From assembly GCA_013364255.1 (NCBI GenBank), contig CP054936.1, positions 3,688,853-3,752,852 of the forward strand: 64,000 bases of DNA, in the 5' to 3' direction. Every line of letters starts with the position of its first letter. The first letter of the stretch is position 1. The position numbers were made by a program, and so were the translations under genes. The notes below the pieces were generated by a model. That model had not been told where the DNA came from. It saw only the letters and a list, made by a program, of their open reading frames with translations, and made no database searches. The stretch is from Streptomyces seoulensis. Its GTDB lineage: Bacteria > Actinomycetota > Actinomycetes > Streptomycetales > Streptomycetaceae. Positions 52,013 through 60,197 of this stretch are shown in pieces.

Positions 52013-52852
52013 GTGAACGGTGGTTTATTGGCGACGATCTTGTCGTCGATTGTATTTCTTGCCGTTTGTGTACTCATTTACGCGCAATTCGACGGCCAAG
52101 TGACCGTCGGCCCAATCGGTGGAAACCATAACGGGCAGCCCATCACTCCCCAGCAAAAGCGGAATTGGCGCATCGTCGGCGTCGGCATGCTTGCGCTCTG
52201 CCTTGTCGCCACAGTGGCCTTTTTTCTGTTCCGACATCACAAAGCGGGCGACGACGCCAAGCCCTCAAACGCATCGGCGAAGCCATCGGTTTCACAGGCC
52301 GTCACTTCGGCTCCGCCGAACACTTCGCCTGACCCATCGGATATGGGCACGCCATCCTCTTCGAGTAGCCCCTCCTTCTCGACAGCTCCTCCTGAGTCCG
52401 TCAGTGTGCTGCTTTCCGGGAGTGAAGTCCCGGATGGCATGAAGGTGTCGACTGATGGTGACGGGGGCGGCGAGGTCACCGATTGGAGCGTCGACGACGT
52501 GACGATCGGAAACCAAACTTTCGACAGTGCTTTCGTCGCGAGGTGCAGTCTCCTTTGTTCAGGGGGCGAGCAGTCCTGGTACGATGTGAAACTGGCGAGA
52601 AAATATAAATGGTTCGATGGAAGCTTCGGCATCGCAGCGGACTCGCCTGCCAACGACAGGACCCATACGGTGAAGGTCGAGATCACCGATCGGGGTACAG
52701 GCCGAAAACTTGAAGCCTTCACGCTTAAATACGGCGCGGTGATTCCCGTCAAGCAACTCGACGTTTCCGAAGTGGGTATACTGCGAATCCGTTTCTATGG
52801 ATGGCTCGGCGATATGCACGTTGCCGTTGGAGAGCCAACGGTGCGGCAATGA
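52013..52852 (+). CDS. membrane protein with NPCBM-like C-terminal domain
   Basis: A 279-residue protein. Two membrane helices (4-24 and 51-72) are joined by a short loop. A Ser/Thr/Pro linker (80-140) follows. The C-terminal domain (150-275) has the layout of NPCBM carbohydrate-binding modules: DVTIGNQTFDSAFVARCS, YDVKLARKYKWFDGSFGI, and LDVSEVGILRIRFYGW. The start is GTG 52013 with AGGGGGG in front. Codon use is clearly less GC-rich than in neighbouring genes, suggesting acquisition. The natural ligand is unknown. Confidence 0.72.
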   Translation: MNGGLLATILSSIVFLAVCVLIYAQFDGQVTVGPIGGNHNGQPITPQQKRNWRIVGVGMLALCLVATVAFFLFRHHKAGDDAKPSNASAKPSVSQAVTSAPPNTSPDPSDMGTPSSSSSPSFSTAPPESVSVLLSGSEVPDGMKVSTDGDGGGEVTDWSVDDVTIGNQTFDSAFVARCSLLCSGGEQSWYDVKLARKYKWFDGSFGIAADSPANDRTHTVKVEITDRGTGRKLEAFTLKYGAVIPVKQLDVSEVGILRIRFYGWLGDMHVAVGEPTVRQ

Positions 52853-53038
52853 ATTTTATGCCGCCCGTACGCGGCCAGCAGCGGCAGCGAACGCTCGCCG
52901 GCACTGCCCGAAAGGGTCACCAGGCCGGTGACGTCGTTCTTGACGACGGCCTCCATCCCGGCCAGAGCTCCAGGCGCTCATCGTCCGTCAGTTCCAAGCC
53001 CATGACGCCGCAGCCGAGCCCTGCTACGGTCTCTCGCC

Positions 53039-54319
53039 ATGACGGCGTGCTGGTGTGGAGTGGACTCCCTTGCCACCTGTCCGAGGTGCGGTGCGCGGTG
53101 CTGCGGTGAACACTTCGTCCCGAAGGCGATGACGAACGGCATCAGCGCCCAGCTCTCCTTTGTGGGCAGGACGGAACACCTGTCCACGGACGAACTCCCC
53201 CCGGGCTCCGAGTCGTCCGGATGGCCGGGTCCGATTCCGGACGGCAGGCAGGTCAGGGCCATATGGTGGCGGGGCTTCGCCGAAGGGGGACCGGGGTGTC
53301 TACGCTGCCGGGACAGAAGCGCAGATGACGCGGTCGCCCGATCGTTCCAGCGCGGAGGCGACGCGCTGGATGCCGCCCTTCGGGGACCGGCAACCGTGCG
53401 CTCGCTGCGACCGCTGCTGAGCCCGGACATCTCCTATACGCAGCCCCCGGGTCCTCAGCTCTTGCGCCTGTGCCTCGCGCTGGTCAAGCAGATCGACGCC
53501 AGCGGCACGGGCGGGTCCGCGCGCTTCGACATTGTCGAGTGTCACGAGAAAAAGAGCTGGCTGAATCGGGATCCAGGCCGGCTGGAGGTGGTCCGACGAT
53601 ATGACCCCGTTCAGGCACGCGACTACTACATCGCCGGGGATGGCAACCTCAGAAGGGCGCTCGAAAGTCCAGGCGCCCATTCCCTCACCGAACTCGTGGT
53701 CCCATCCGACTACCGTGGCGAGCTGCGCGCAGACGTTCACTCCAGTTCGGACGAGCCCCCGTACACCCTGCGCCCTCCGCTGCGGGCCTCCACAGGTTAC
53801 GTCTACAGCCTCAGGGAACCTCGGGTCCGGGCTCATGTGATCGATTTCTACGAGTCGACCAACGCGCCCACCGAACTCCTCACCGTCCTCCGCGACCTGC
53901 TCCCCTGCCTTCCTGCCGAGGTGTCCGCCTCAAAGTCTCAACCACCGCAGCCCTTGTCCCGTCCTGTCCAGCTTCCGCGACGGGATGGTCTCTACATGTC
54001 AGCACGCGGCAACTCGTTCGGCTATCTCCGCTTTACCGACCCTGCGAACGTCACTTATGTGTCCGCGGACGGGGAGCCGCGGCAGATCGCCCAATGGCTC
54101 CGTCCCGGCACCGAGCGTCTCGGCATCTACCAGGGCAGCTATCGCATGAGCGGACGGGCATTGTGGTTCACCGTGGGATCTGCGGATGGGACAGCAGCAC
54201 GTTTTCACGGCTCGGTGAGTGAGGACGGCAGTACGCTCTCCTTCGAGGTGGAGAATCCGAACTCCACCCACCACTCGGAGGCGTTCAAATTCACCCCCGT
54301 CGAGTTTCCGCGTTACTGA
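53039..54319 (+). CDS. hypothetical protein with N-terminal Cys-rich motif
   Basis: A 426-residue protein I do not recognise. Residues 4-22 form a zinc-ribbon-like cluster (CWCGVDSLATCPRCGARCC), and CLRC comes near residue 88. The middle is mixed alpha/beta with LRLCLALVKQIDAS. The last 110 residues are beta-rich: DGLYMSARGNSFGYLRF, GSYRMSGRALWFTVGS and GSTLSFEVENPNST, resembling a lipocalin-like strand set. There is no signal peptide. It lies within the lower-GC insert and its stop is inside the right direct repeat. The preceding 186 bp hold no gene. Confidence 0.65.
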   Translation: MTACWCGVDSLATCPRCGARCCGEHFVPKAMTNGISAQLSFVGRTEHLSTDELPPGSESSGWPGPIPDGRQVRAIWWRGFAEGGPGCLRCRDRSADDAVARSFQRGGDALDAALRGPATVRSLRPLLSPDISYTQPPGPQLLRLCLALVKQIDASGTGGSARFDIVECHEKKSWLNRDPGRLEVVRRYDPVQARDYYIAGDGNLRRALESPGAHSLTELVVPSDYRGELRADVHSSSDEPPYTLRPPLRASTGYVYSLREPRVRAHVIDFYESTNAPTELLTVLRDLLPCLPAEVSASKSQPPQPLSRPVQLPRRDGLYMSARGNSFGYLRFTDPANVTYVSADGEPRQIAQWLRPGTERLGIYQGSYRMSGRALWFTVGSADGTAARFHGSVSEDGSTLSFEVENPNSTHHSEAFKFTPVEFPRY

Positions 54320-54329
54320 GGTTGAACTC
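54312..54329 (+). repeat. right copy of an 18-bp direct repeat
   Basis: GTTACTGAGGTTGAACTC matches the left copy at 16 of 18 positions and contains the stop of the hypothetical gene. The following 54330-54581 contains no recognisable gene. Confidence 0.55.
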
Positions 54330-54581
54330 ACTCCACCACCGCGTGCCTCGTGTACTGGCTTACGATGCCGGAATCGCGCGCATGCGTACAGACCGCCTGG
54401 GATACCGGGAAAGCAGCTCAGCCGTCCATGGAAGCGTCGCGTTGATCATCTTGGACACGACCCTCCTGCGGGGTATGACCCTGAGCAGACACTGACCGTG
54501 GCTGGGCGGGATGCAATGGCGCATGGACCGGACTGACTGGCATCCATCCGTGACATCACCGACTCTGCCCAAAGAGCCCGG

Positions 54582-55169
54582 CTACGCTCGCAGGCCCCGC
54601 ATCAGCAGGTCCACGACCGCGGTGAACTCGTCCTCGACGCCCGGCCGGGTCCACTCACCCGCGTAACCCGGGTCGTGGAAGCGGCCGGTGGCGTGGAAGA
54701 GGGCGCGGGCCGTCGCCGCCGGGTCGGGGGCCGTGAAGGCGCCCGAGGCGACGCCCGCGGCGACGATCCCGGTCAACTGGCCGGTCAGCTCGTCGATGTG
54801 CTCGCCGACCACCTCACCGCTCTCGCCGGCGAGGACCTGGTACGTCGCGAACATCTCCGGATCGTCGCCCGCCTTGTGCCGCTTGGCCTCGAACAGCGTC
54901 CAGAACCAGTCCCGCAGCCGCTCCCCGGGATCCCGCTCGGCGGCGGCGACGCCGGCCAGCGCGTCCGAGGTGCGGTCCAGCCACCGCTTGGTCACCGCCT
55001 CGCGCAGCGCCGCCTTGGTGCGGAAGTGGCGGTAGACGCTGCCGTGGCTCACGCCGAGCGCGCGGGCCACGTCCACCACGGTGGCCTTCGCCGGGCCGTG
55101 GCGGCGCAGCACCTCCTCGGTCGCCGCGAGGATGCGCTCGGCGGTCAGCGGCTCGGTGGTGGGTGACAT
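54582..55169 (-). CDS. TetR-family repressor
   Basis: A 195-residue regulator with HTH at 10-55 (ATVVDVARALGVSHGSVYRHF then RTKAALREAV) and a C-terminal ligand domain. It lies 48 bp downstream of the aldo/keto reductase gene on the same strand and probably represses the shared promoter, where a cluster of CTGTCAG repeats is found. Confidence 0.9.
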   Translation of the reverse strand: MSPTTEPLTAERILAATEEVLRRHGPAKATVVDVARALGVSHGSVYRHFRTKAALREAVTKRWLDRTSDALAGVAAAERDPGERLRDWFWTLFEAKRHKAGDDPEMFATYQVLAGESGEVVGEHIDELTGQLTGIVAAGVASGAFTAPDPAATARALFHATGRFHDPGYAGEWTRPGVEDEFTAVVDLLMRGLRA

Positions 55170-55217
55170 GTCGTAGACCGTACCTGGAGCGGGGTGGGGC
55201 GTGGCCCGGCGCGGGGG

Positions 55218-56228
55218 TCAGCGCTCGCTGTCGAGCATGGCCATCTGGGCGGGCGCGTACCGCTCGCCCGCCGCCGCGTCGGCCGGGACGGCGGCCTCGA
55301 TCGCGGCGAGGTCGGCCTCGGTGAGCGTCACCTCCAGCGCGCCCAGCGCCTCGCTCAGCCGCTCGCGGGTGCGGGCGCCGACCAGCGGGACGACGTCCTC
55401 GCCGCGGGAGAGCACCCAGGCGATGGCGATCTGGGCGACGGTGGCGCCCTTCTGCTCGGCGATCCGCCGCAGCGAGTCGACCAGGGTGAGGTTGTGCCGC
55501 AGGTTGTCGCCCTGGAAGCGGGGCGAGTGGGCGCGGAAGTCGGTCGCCTCGAACCGCTGGTCGTGGGCGACGCGGCCGGAGAGCAGACCGCGCGAGAGCA
55601 CGCCGTACGCCGTGACGGCGATGCCCAGCTCGCGCAGGGTGGGCAGGATCTCCTTCTCGGGGCCGCGGGAGATCAGCGCGTACTCGATCTGGAGGTCGGC
55701 GATCGGGGCGGTGGCGGCGGCCCGGCGGACGGTCTCGGCGCCGACCTCGCTCAGTCCGATGTGCCGCACCCAGCCCTTCTCGACCAGTTCGGCGATGGCG
55801 CCGACGGTCTCCTCGATCGGCACGTCCGGGTCGAGGCGGGAGAGGCGGTAGACGTCGAGGTGGTCGACGCCCAGGCGCTGGAGGGAGTAGGCGGCGAAGT
55901 TCTTCACGGCGGCGGGCCGGCCGTCGAAGCCGCCCCAGCCGCCCTCCGGGTCGCGCAGCGCGCCGAACTTCACGCTGAGCAGCGCGTTGTCGCGGTGCGC
56001 GGCGGGGGCGGAGCGCAGCGCCTCGCCGATGAGCAGTTCGTTGTGGCCCATGCCGTAGAAGTCGCCGGTGTCCAGGAGGGTCACGCCGGCCTCCAGGGCG
56101 GCGTGGACGGTGGCGATCGACTCGGCGCGGTCGGCGTCGCCGTACATCCCGGACATGCCCATGCAGCCGAGACCGAGGGCGGAGACCTGGGGGCCGGTGG
56201 TTCCGAGGGAGCGCGTGTGCATCGTCAT
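55218..56228 (-). CDS. aldo/keto reductase
   Basis: A 336-residue NADPH-dependent oxidoreductase of the YhdN/AKR13 kind. The catalytic tetrad is recognisable: DTGDFYG (Asp and Tyr), VKFGA (Lys in the usual KFG motif), and the third His position taken from VDHLDVYRLSR, where the family often has YYQHR. The end has the cofactor site VVPLVGARTRERL. The substrate is unknown. The ATG at 56228 and the one at 56222 (MHTRS) are both possible. Confidence 0.9.
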   Translation of the reverse strand: MTMHTRSLGTTGPQVSALGLGCMGMSGMYGDADRAESIATVHAALEAGVTLLDTGDFYGMGHNELLIGEALRSAPAAHRDNALLSVKFGALRDPEGGWGGFDGRPAAVKNFAAYSLQRLGVDHLDVYRLSRLDPDVPIEETVGAIAELVEKGWVRHIGLSEVGAETVRRAAATAPIADLQIEYALISRGPEKEILPTLRELGIAVTAYGVLSRGLLSGRVAHDQRFEATDFRAHSPRFQGDNLRHNLTLVDSLRRIAEQKGATVAQIAIAWVLSRGEDVVPLVGARTRERLSEALGALEVTLTEADLAAIEAAVPADAAAGERYAPAQMAMLDSER

Positions 56229-56237
56229 GACTCCAGC

Positions 56238-56287
56238 CTGACATAACGACTGACAGTTTTCAATATCTGTCAGCTGTCAGGTGTCAG
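56238..56287. promoter_or_regulatory. CTGACAG/CTGTCAG operator cluster
   Basis: Upstream of the reductase gene are CTGACA (56238), CTGACAG (56250), CTGTCAG (56267), CTGTCAG (56274) and TGTCAG (56282). The pair at 56250 and 56267 is inverted around a 10-bp AT-rich centre (TTTTCAATAT) typical of a TetR site. The direct repeats suggest cooperative binding by the adjacent TetR regulator. Confidence 0.65.
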
Positions 56288-56319
56288 CCACCCCCCTCGG
56301 ATCCGGGTCGGACCGGACC

Positions 56320-56361
56320 TGGTCCAGACCTCTTGACGAAAGGTCTGGACCAGAGCACTGT
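56320..56361 (+). promoter_or_regulatory. chitinase promoter with paired DasR/chitinase boxes
   Basis: TGGTCCAGACCT (56320-56331) and its exact inverse AGGTCTGGACCA (56341-56352) flank TTGACG (56333-56338), a -35 element. A -10-like CACTGT lies 17 bp on (56356-56361). The 12-mers match the box known from streptomycete chitinase promoters and the half-palindromes of DasR sites (ACTGGTCTAGACCACT type). DasR or a chitobiose-responsive factor should thus control transcription. Confidence 0.8.
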
Positions 56362-56412
56362 CATGCCTGCGACATAAATGCCCCTCACCGCACCCCCACC
56401 GGGAGGCCCCGC

Positions 56413-57483
56413 ATGATCCGCCGCAGACTGCGTCTGCTCGCCGCCGCCCTGGCCGGCGCGTGTCTCGCCCCGCTCGCCCTGACCCTCGCGCCCGCCGCCG
56501 CGGCCGCCCCCGCCGCCGCGACGGCCGACACCTGCGCCGTGAAGTCACGGCCCGCCGGCAAGGTCCTCCAGGGCTACTGGGAGAACTGGGACGGCGCCGC
56601 CAACGGCGTCCACCCGCCCTTCGGCTGGACCCCGATCACCGACTCCCGTATCGCCGCGCACGGCTACAACGTGCTCAACGCGGCCTTCCCGGTCATCCGC
56701 TCCGACGGGACGGCCCTGTGGGAGGACGGCATGGACACCGGCGTGAAGGTGGCCACGCCCGCCGAGATGTGCGCGGCCAAGGCGTCCGGGCAGACGGTCC
56801 TGCTCTCCATCGGCGGCGCGGCGGCCGGCATCGACCTGAGTTCGCAGACGGTGGCGGACCGCTTCGTCGCCACGATCGTGCCGATCCTGAAGAAGTACAA
56901 CTTCGACGGCATCGACATCGACATCGAGACCGGCCTGACCGGCAGCGGCAGCATCGGCCAGCTCTCCGCCTCCCAGGCCAACCTGATCCGCATCATCGAC
57001 GGCGTCCTCGCCCAGATGCCGTCGAACTTCGGCCTGACCATGGCCCCGGAGACCGCCTACGTCACCGGCGGCAGCGTCGCCTACGGGTCGATCTGGGGCG
57101 CCTACCTGCCGATCGTCAAGAAGTACGCCGACAACGGCCGCCTGTGGTGGCTCAACATGCAGTACTACAACGGCAGCATGTACGGCTGCTCCGGCGACTC
57201 GTACGCGGCGGGCACCGTGCAGGGCTTCACCGCCCAGACCGACTGCCTGAACAAGGGCCTGGTGATCCAGGGCACCACCGTCAAGGTGCCCTACGACAAG
57301 CAGGTCCCGGGCCTGCCCGCCCAGCCCGGCGCGGGCGGCGGCTACATGTCGCCGTCCCTGGTCTCCCAGGCCTGGAGCCACTTCGGCGGCTCCCTGAAGG
57401 GCCTGATGACCTGGTCGGTGAACTGGGACGGCTCGAAGAACTGGACCTTCGGCGACAACGTGAGGTCTCTCCAGGGCCGCTGA
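56413..57483 (+). CDS. secreted family 18 chitinase
   Basis: A 356-residue secreted glycoside hydrolase that cleaves chitin. The signal peptide is at 1-38 (Ala-rich). The barrel begins KVLQGYWENWDGAANG. The second-strand SIGG motif is VLLSIGGAAAG, and the catalytic line is FDGIDIDIETG (DxxDxDxE, Glu as acid/base). Later come LTMAPETAYV and WLNMQYYNG, ending in GLMTWSVNWD. No binding module is attached. It matches the small chitinase that lies beside glyS in Streptomyces (chiJ in S. coelicolor, from memory). GGGAGG precedes the ATG. Confidence 0.93.
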   Translation: MIRRRLRLLAAALAGACLAPLALTLAPAAAAAPAAATADTCAVKSRPAGKVLQGYWENWDGAANGVHPPFGWTPITDSRIAAHGYNVLNAAFPVIRSDGTALWEDGMDTGVKVATPAEMCAAKASGQTVLLSIGGAAAGIDLSSQTVADRFVATIVPILKKYNFDGIDIDIETGLTGSGSIGQLSASQANLIRIIDGVLAQMPSNFGLTMAPETAYVTGGSVAYGSIWGAYLPIVKKYADNGRLWWLNMQYYNGSMYGCSGDSYAAGTVQGFTAQTDCLNKGLVIQGTTVKVPYDKQVPGLPAQPGAGGGYMSPSLVSQAWSHFGGSLKGLMTWSVNWDGSKNWTFGDNVRSLQGR

Positions 57484-57505
57484 CGCCAGGGCCACCGGCA
57501 GCAGA

Positions 57506-57548
57506 ACGCCCGCGCCCCCTCCGAACGGATCGGAGGGGGCGCGGGCGT
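57506..57548. terminator. 19-bp perfect hairpin between chitinase and glyS genes
   Basis: ACGCCCGCGCCCCCTCCGA pairs perfectly with its complement at 57530-57548 around a five-base loop (ACGGA). It is the longest stem in the window and serves both converging genes. Confidence 0.88.
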
Positions 57549-57575
57549 CGGGAACAGCCAGGGCGGCAGCCGGTG

Positions 57576-57627
57576 TCAGCGGCCGTTGTCAGCAGCCGGA
57601 ATCAGCAGCCGGTGTCAGCAGCCGACG
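57576..57627. repeat. 13-bp tandem repeat carrying stop codons at the glyS end
   Basis: TCAGCAGCCGGTG-type units start at 57576, 57589, 57602 and 57615. Each begins with TCA, a TGA stop on the minus strand. The copy at 57615 is the glyS stop, and because 13 is not a multiple of three the next copies place TGA in the other two frames. Confidence 0.85.
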
Positions 57628-58997
57628 AGGCGCTGCGCCAGGTAGCCCTCGATCTGGTCGAGCGACACGCGCTCCTGCTTCATCGAGTCGCGCTCGCGGA
57701 CGGTCACCGCGTTGTCGTCCAGGGTGTCGAAGTCGACCGTCACGCAGTACGGCGTGCCGATCTCGTCCTGGCGGCGGTAGCGGCGGCCGATGGCGCCGGC
57801 GTCGTCGAACTCGATGTTCCAGTTCTGCCGCAGCGTCTGGGCCAGGCCCTTGGCCTTCGGCGACAGCTCCGGGTTGCGCGACAGCGGCAGCACCGCGACC
57901 TTCACCGGGGCCAGGCGGTGGTCCAGGCGCAGCACCGTGCGCTTCTCCATCTTGCCCTTGGCGTTGGGCGCCTCGTCCTCGACGTAGGCGTCGAGCAGGA
58001 AGGCGAGCATCGCCCGGCCGACACCGGCCGCGGGCTCGATGACGTACGGCGTCCAGCGCTCCTGGCTGTCCTGGTCGTAGTAGGCGAGGTCCTGGCCGGA
58101 TGCCTTGGCGTGGGCGTTGAGGTCGTAGTCGGTGCGGTTGGCGACACCCTCCAGCTCGCCCCACTCGCTGCCGCCGAACTGGAAGCGGTACTCGATGTCG
58201 GCGGTGCGCTTGGAGTAGTGGGAGAGCTTCTCCTTGGGGTGCTCGTACCAGCGCATGTTCTCCTCACGCAGGCCGAGACCGGTGTACCAGCTCCAGCGCT
58301 GCTCCATCCAGTACTCCTGCCACTGCTCGTCCTCGCCCGGCTTGACGAAGAACTCCATCTCCATCTGCTCGAACTCGCGGGTGCGGAAGATGAAGTTGCC
58401 CGGCGTGATCTCGTTGCGGAAGGACTTGCCCATCTGGGCGATGCCGAACGGCGGCTTGCGGCGCGACGTGGTCTTCACCTGGGCGAAGTTGGTGAAGATG
58501 CCCTGGGCGGTCTCCGGGCGCAGGTAGGCGACGGAACCGGAGTCCTGGGTGGGGCCGAGGTGGGTGGAGAGCAGGCCCGAGAACTGCTTGGGCTCGGTGA
58601 ACTGGCCCTTGTTGCCGCAGTTGGGGCAGTTGAGGTCGGCGAGGCCGTTCGCCGGGGCGTGCCCCTTCTTCTCCTCGTACGCCTCTTCCAGGTGGTCCGC
58701 GCGGAACCGCTTGTGACAGGCGGTGCACTCGGTCAGCGGGTCCGTGAAGGTGGCGACGTGGCCGGAGGCGACCCAGACCTCGGGGGCCAGGATGACGGAC
58801 GAGTCGATGCCGACCACGTCCTCGCGGGACGTCACCATGTAGCGCCACCACTGGCGCTTGAGGTTCTCCTTGAGCTCGACACCCAGCGGCCCGTAGTCCC
58901 AGGCGGCGCGCTGTCCGCCGTAGATCTCACTGCAAGGGAATACGAAGCCACGGCGCTTGCTCAGGCTGACGATGGTGTCGATCTTGTCGGCGGCCAC
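57615..58997 (-). CDS. glyS: glycyl-tRNA synthetase (alpha2 type)
   Basis: A 460-residue class II synthetase. Motif 1 region: [24 protein letters not shown] four-Cys zinc insert has [11 protein letters not shown] and [10 protein letters not shown]. Motif 2: [26 protein letters not shown]. Motif 3: [18 protein letters not shown]. The C terminus is the anticodon-binding domain. It is the dimeric eukaryote-like form usual in actinobacteria. The gene is monocistronic and divergent from the zinc uptake operon. I found no T-box in the upstream gap. Confidence 0.96.
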   Translation of the reverse strand: MAADKIDTIVSLSKRRGFVFPCSEIYGGQRAAWDYGPLGVELKENLKRQWWRYMVTSREDVVGIDSSVILAPEVWVASGHVATFTDPLTECTACHKRFRADHLEEAYEEKKGHAPANGLADLNCPNCGNKGQFTEPKQFSGLLSTHLGPTQDSGSVAYLRPETAQGIFTNFAQVKTTSRRKPPFGIAQMGKSFRNEITPGNFIFRTREFEQMEMEFFVKPGEDEQWQEYWMEQRWSWYTGLGLREENMRWYEHPKEKLSHYSKRTADIEYRFQFGGSEWGELEGVANRTDYDLNAHAKASGQDLAYYDQDSQERWTPYVIEPAAGVGRAMLAFLLDAYVEDEAPNAKGKMEKRTVLRLDHRLAPVKVAVLPLSRNPELSPKAKGLAQTLRQNWNIEFDDAGAIGRRYRRQDEIGTPYCVTVDFDTLDDNAVTVRERDSMKQERVSLDQIEGYLAQRLVGC

Positions 58998-59200
58998 GGT
59001 GCTCTCTTCATTACGACGACGGTGACTGACTGGTGCGGCGCGAAGCGCCTCGATGGGGGGTGGCGGTCGGGAGACGGGCGGGCGAAGCGAGACGCTTCAG
59101 AGCGAATGCTTCAGAGTACCGGCGCAGGTCGCCCCTCAATCAAATCGGTGCCGGTTACGGGGCCTTCCGGGGCGTTCGGAGGTGCCTCCACGAACGCTTG

Positions 59201-59238
59201 TTGACAACGGTTTCCATTTTTGTTGAAAATGACTGTCA
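59201..59238 (+). promoter_or_regulatory. Zur-controlled promoter of the zinc uptake operon
   Basis: TTGACA (59201-59206) and a -10-like GAAAAT (59225-59230) are 18 bp apart. TGAAAATGACTGTCA (59224-59238) matches the 7-1-7 Zur box, and a second weaker copy, TGACAACGGTTTCCA (59202-59216), covers the -35. Transcription would begin at about the A of ATG 59238, giving a leaderless message. The divergent glyS gene is likely unaffected. Confidence 0.82.
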
Positions 59239-60197
59239 TGAACGTACGACGACGCCTCATATCGGGGACCGCGATCGCCGCGGCCACCGCCCTCGGACTC
59301 GGCGCCCTGAGCGCCTGCTCCTCCGCCGACGCCGCGGGTGGCAACACGGACAAGTACGACGTCGTCGCGTCGTTCTATCCGATGGCCTTCCTCGCCGAGC
59401 GCATCGGCGGCGACCACGTCCACGTCACCAGCCTCACCGAACCCGGCCAGGAACCCCACGACCTGGAGATCAGCGCCCGCCAGACCGGCCGCCTCCAGGA
59501 GTCCGACGCCGTCCTCTACCTCAAGGGCCTCCAGCCCGCCGTCGACAAGGCCGTCGACCAGTCCGGGCCGAAGACGCGGATCGACGCCGCCGCCCTCACC
59601 ACGCTGGAGGAGCACGGCAACGAGGTCGGCGGGCACGCCGCCGCCCACGACGACCACGAGGGCGAGGAGAGCGGCGGCAAGGACCCGCACGTCTGGCTCG
59701 ACCCGGTGCGCTACGCCCAGATCGCCGAGGGCGTCGGCACGGCCTTCGAGAAGGGCGACCCGAAGCACGCCGCCGACTACCGCAAGAACACCGCCGCCCT
59801 GGTCAAGCAGCTCGACGACCTGGACAAGCAGTTCAAGGACGGCCTCGCGCACACCAGGACCAAGGTCTTCATCACCACGCACGCCGCCTTCGGCTACCTC
59901 GCCGAGCGCTACGGCCTGACCGAGGAGGCCATCAACGGCCTCGACCCCGAGTCGGAGCCCAGCATCGCCCGGATCAAGGACCTGGACCGGATGGCCAAGG
60001 CCGACGGCGTCACCACCGTCTTCTACGAGACCCTCGTCAGCGACAGGACCGCCAAGACCGTCGCCCACGACGCCGGCCTGCGCACCGACGTCCTCGACCC
60101 CATCGAGGGCATCACCAAGAAGTCCCGCGGCGCCGACTACCTCGCCGTCCAGGAGGCCAACCTCAAGGCCTTGCGCCAGGCCCTGGGCGCCCGGTGA
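59238..60197 (+). CDS. znuA: zinc-binding lipoprotein of ABC transporter (ZnuA-like)
   Basis: A 319-residue exported lipoprotein of the cluster 9 metal-binding type. The lipobox is LSACSS. The metal site uses His in EPHDLEIS, the His-rich loop GHAAAHDDHEGEE typical of zinc binders, His in DPHVWLDP, His in ITTHAAFGYL, and Glu/Asp late. Start candidates are ATG 59229 and 59238; the second coincides with the predicted leaderless start. It heads a four-gene operon with the ATPase, permease and zur. Confidence 0.93.
   Translation: MNVRRRLISGTAIAAATALGLGALSACSSADAAGGNTDKYDVVASFYPMAFLAERIGGDHVHVTSLTEPGQEPHDLEISARQTGRLQESDAVLYLKGLQPAVDKAVDQSGPKTRIDAAALTTLEEHGNEVGGHAAAHDDHEGEESGGKDPHVWLDPVRYAQIAEGVGTAFEKGDPKHAADYRKNTAALVKQLDDLDKQFKDGLAHTRTKVFITTHAAFGYLAERYGLTEEAINGLDPESEPSIARIKDLDRMAKADGVTTVFYETLVSDRTAKTVAHDAGLRTDVLDPIEGITKKSRGADYLAVQEANLKALRQALGAR

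Noticed and set aside
52853..53038. Possible short minus-strand peptide between the two insert genes
   Set aside because: The stretch starting MEAVVKNDVTGLV looks protein-like but is under 40 codons and has no supporting context.
54330..54581. Possible gene remnant before the TetR gene
   Set aside because: Short frames exist on both strands but none has a ribosome site or family resemblance, so nothing is annotated.
58998..59200. T-box or other riboswitch before glyS
   Set aside because: No T-box sequence, specifier loop or anti-terminator pair was visible in the gap.
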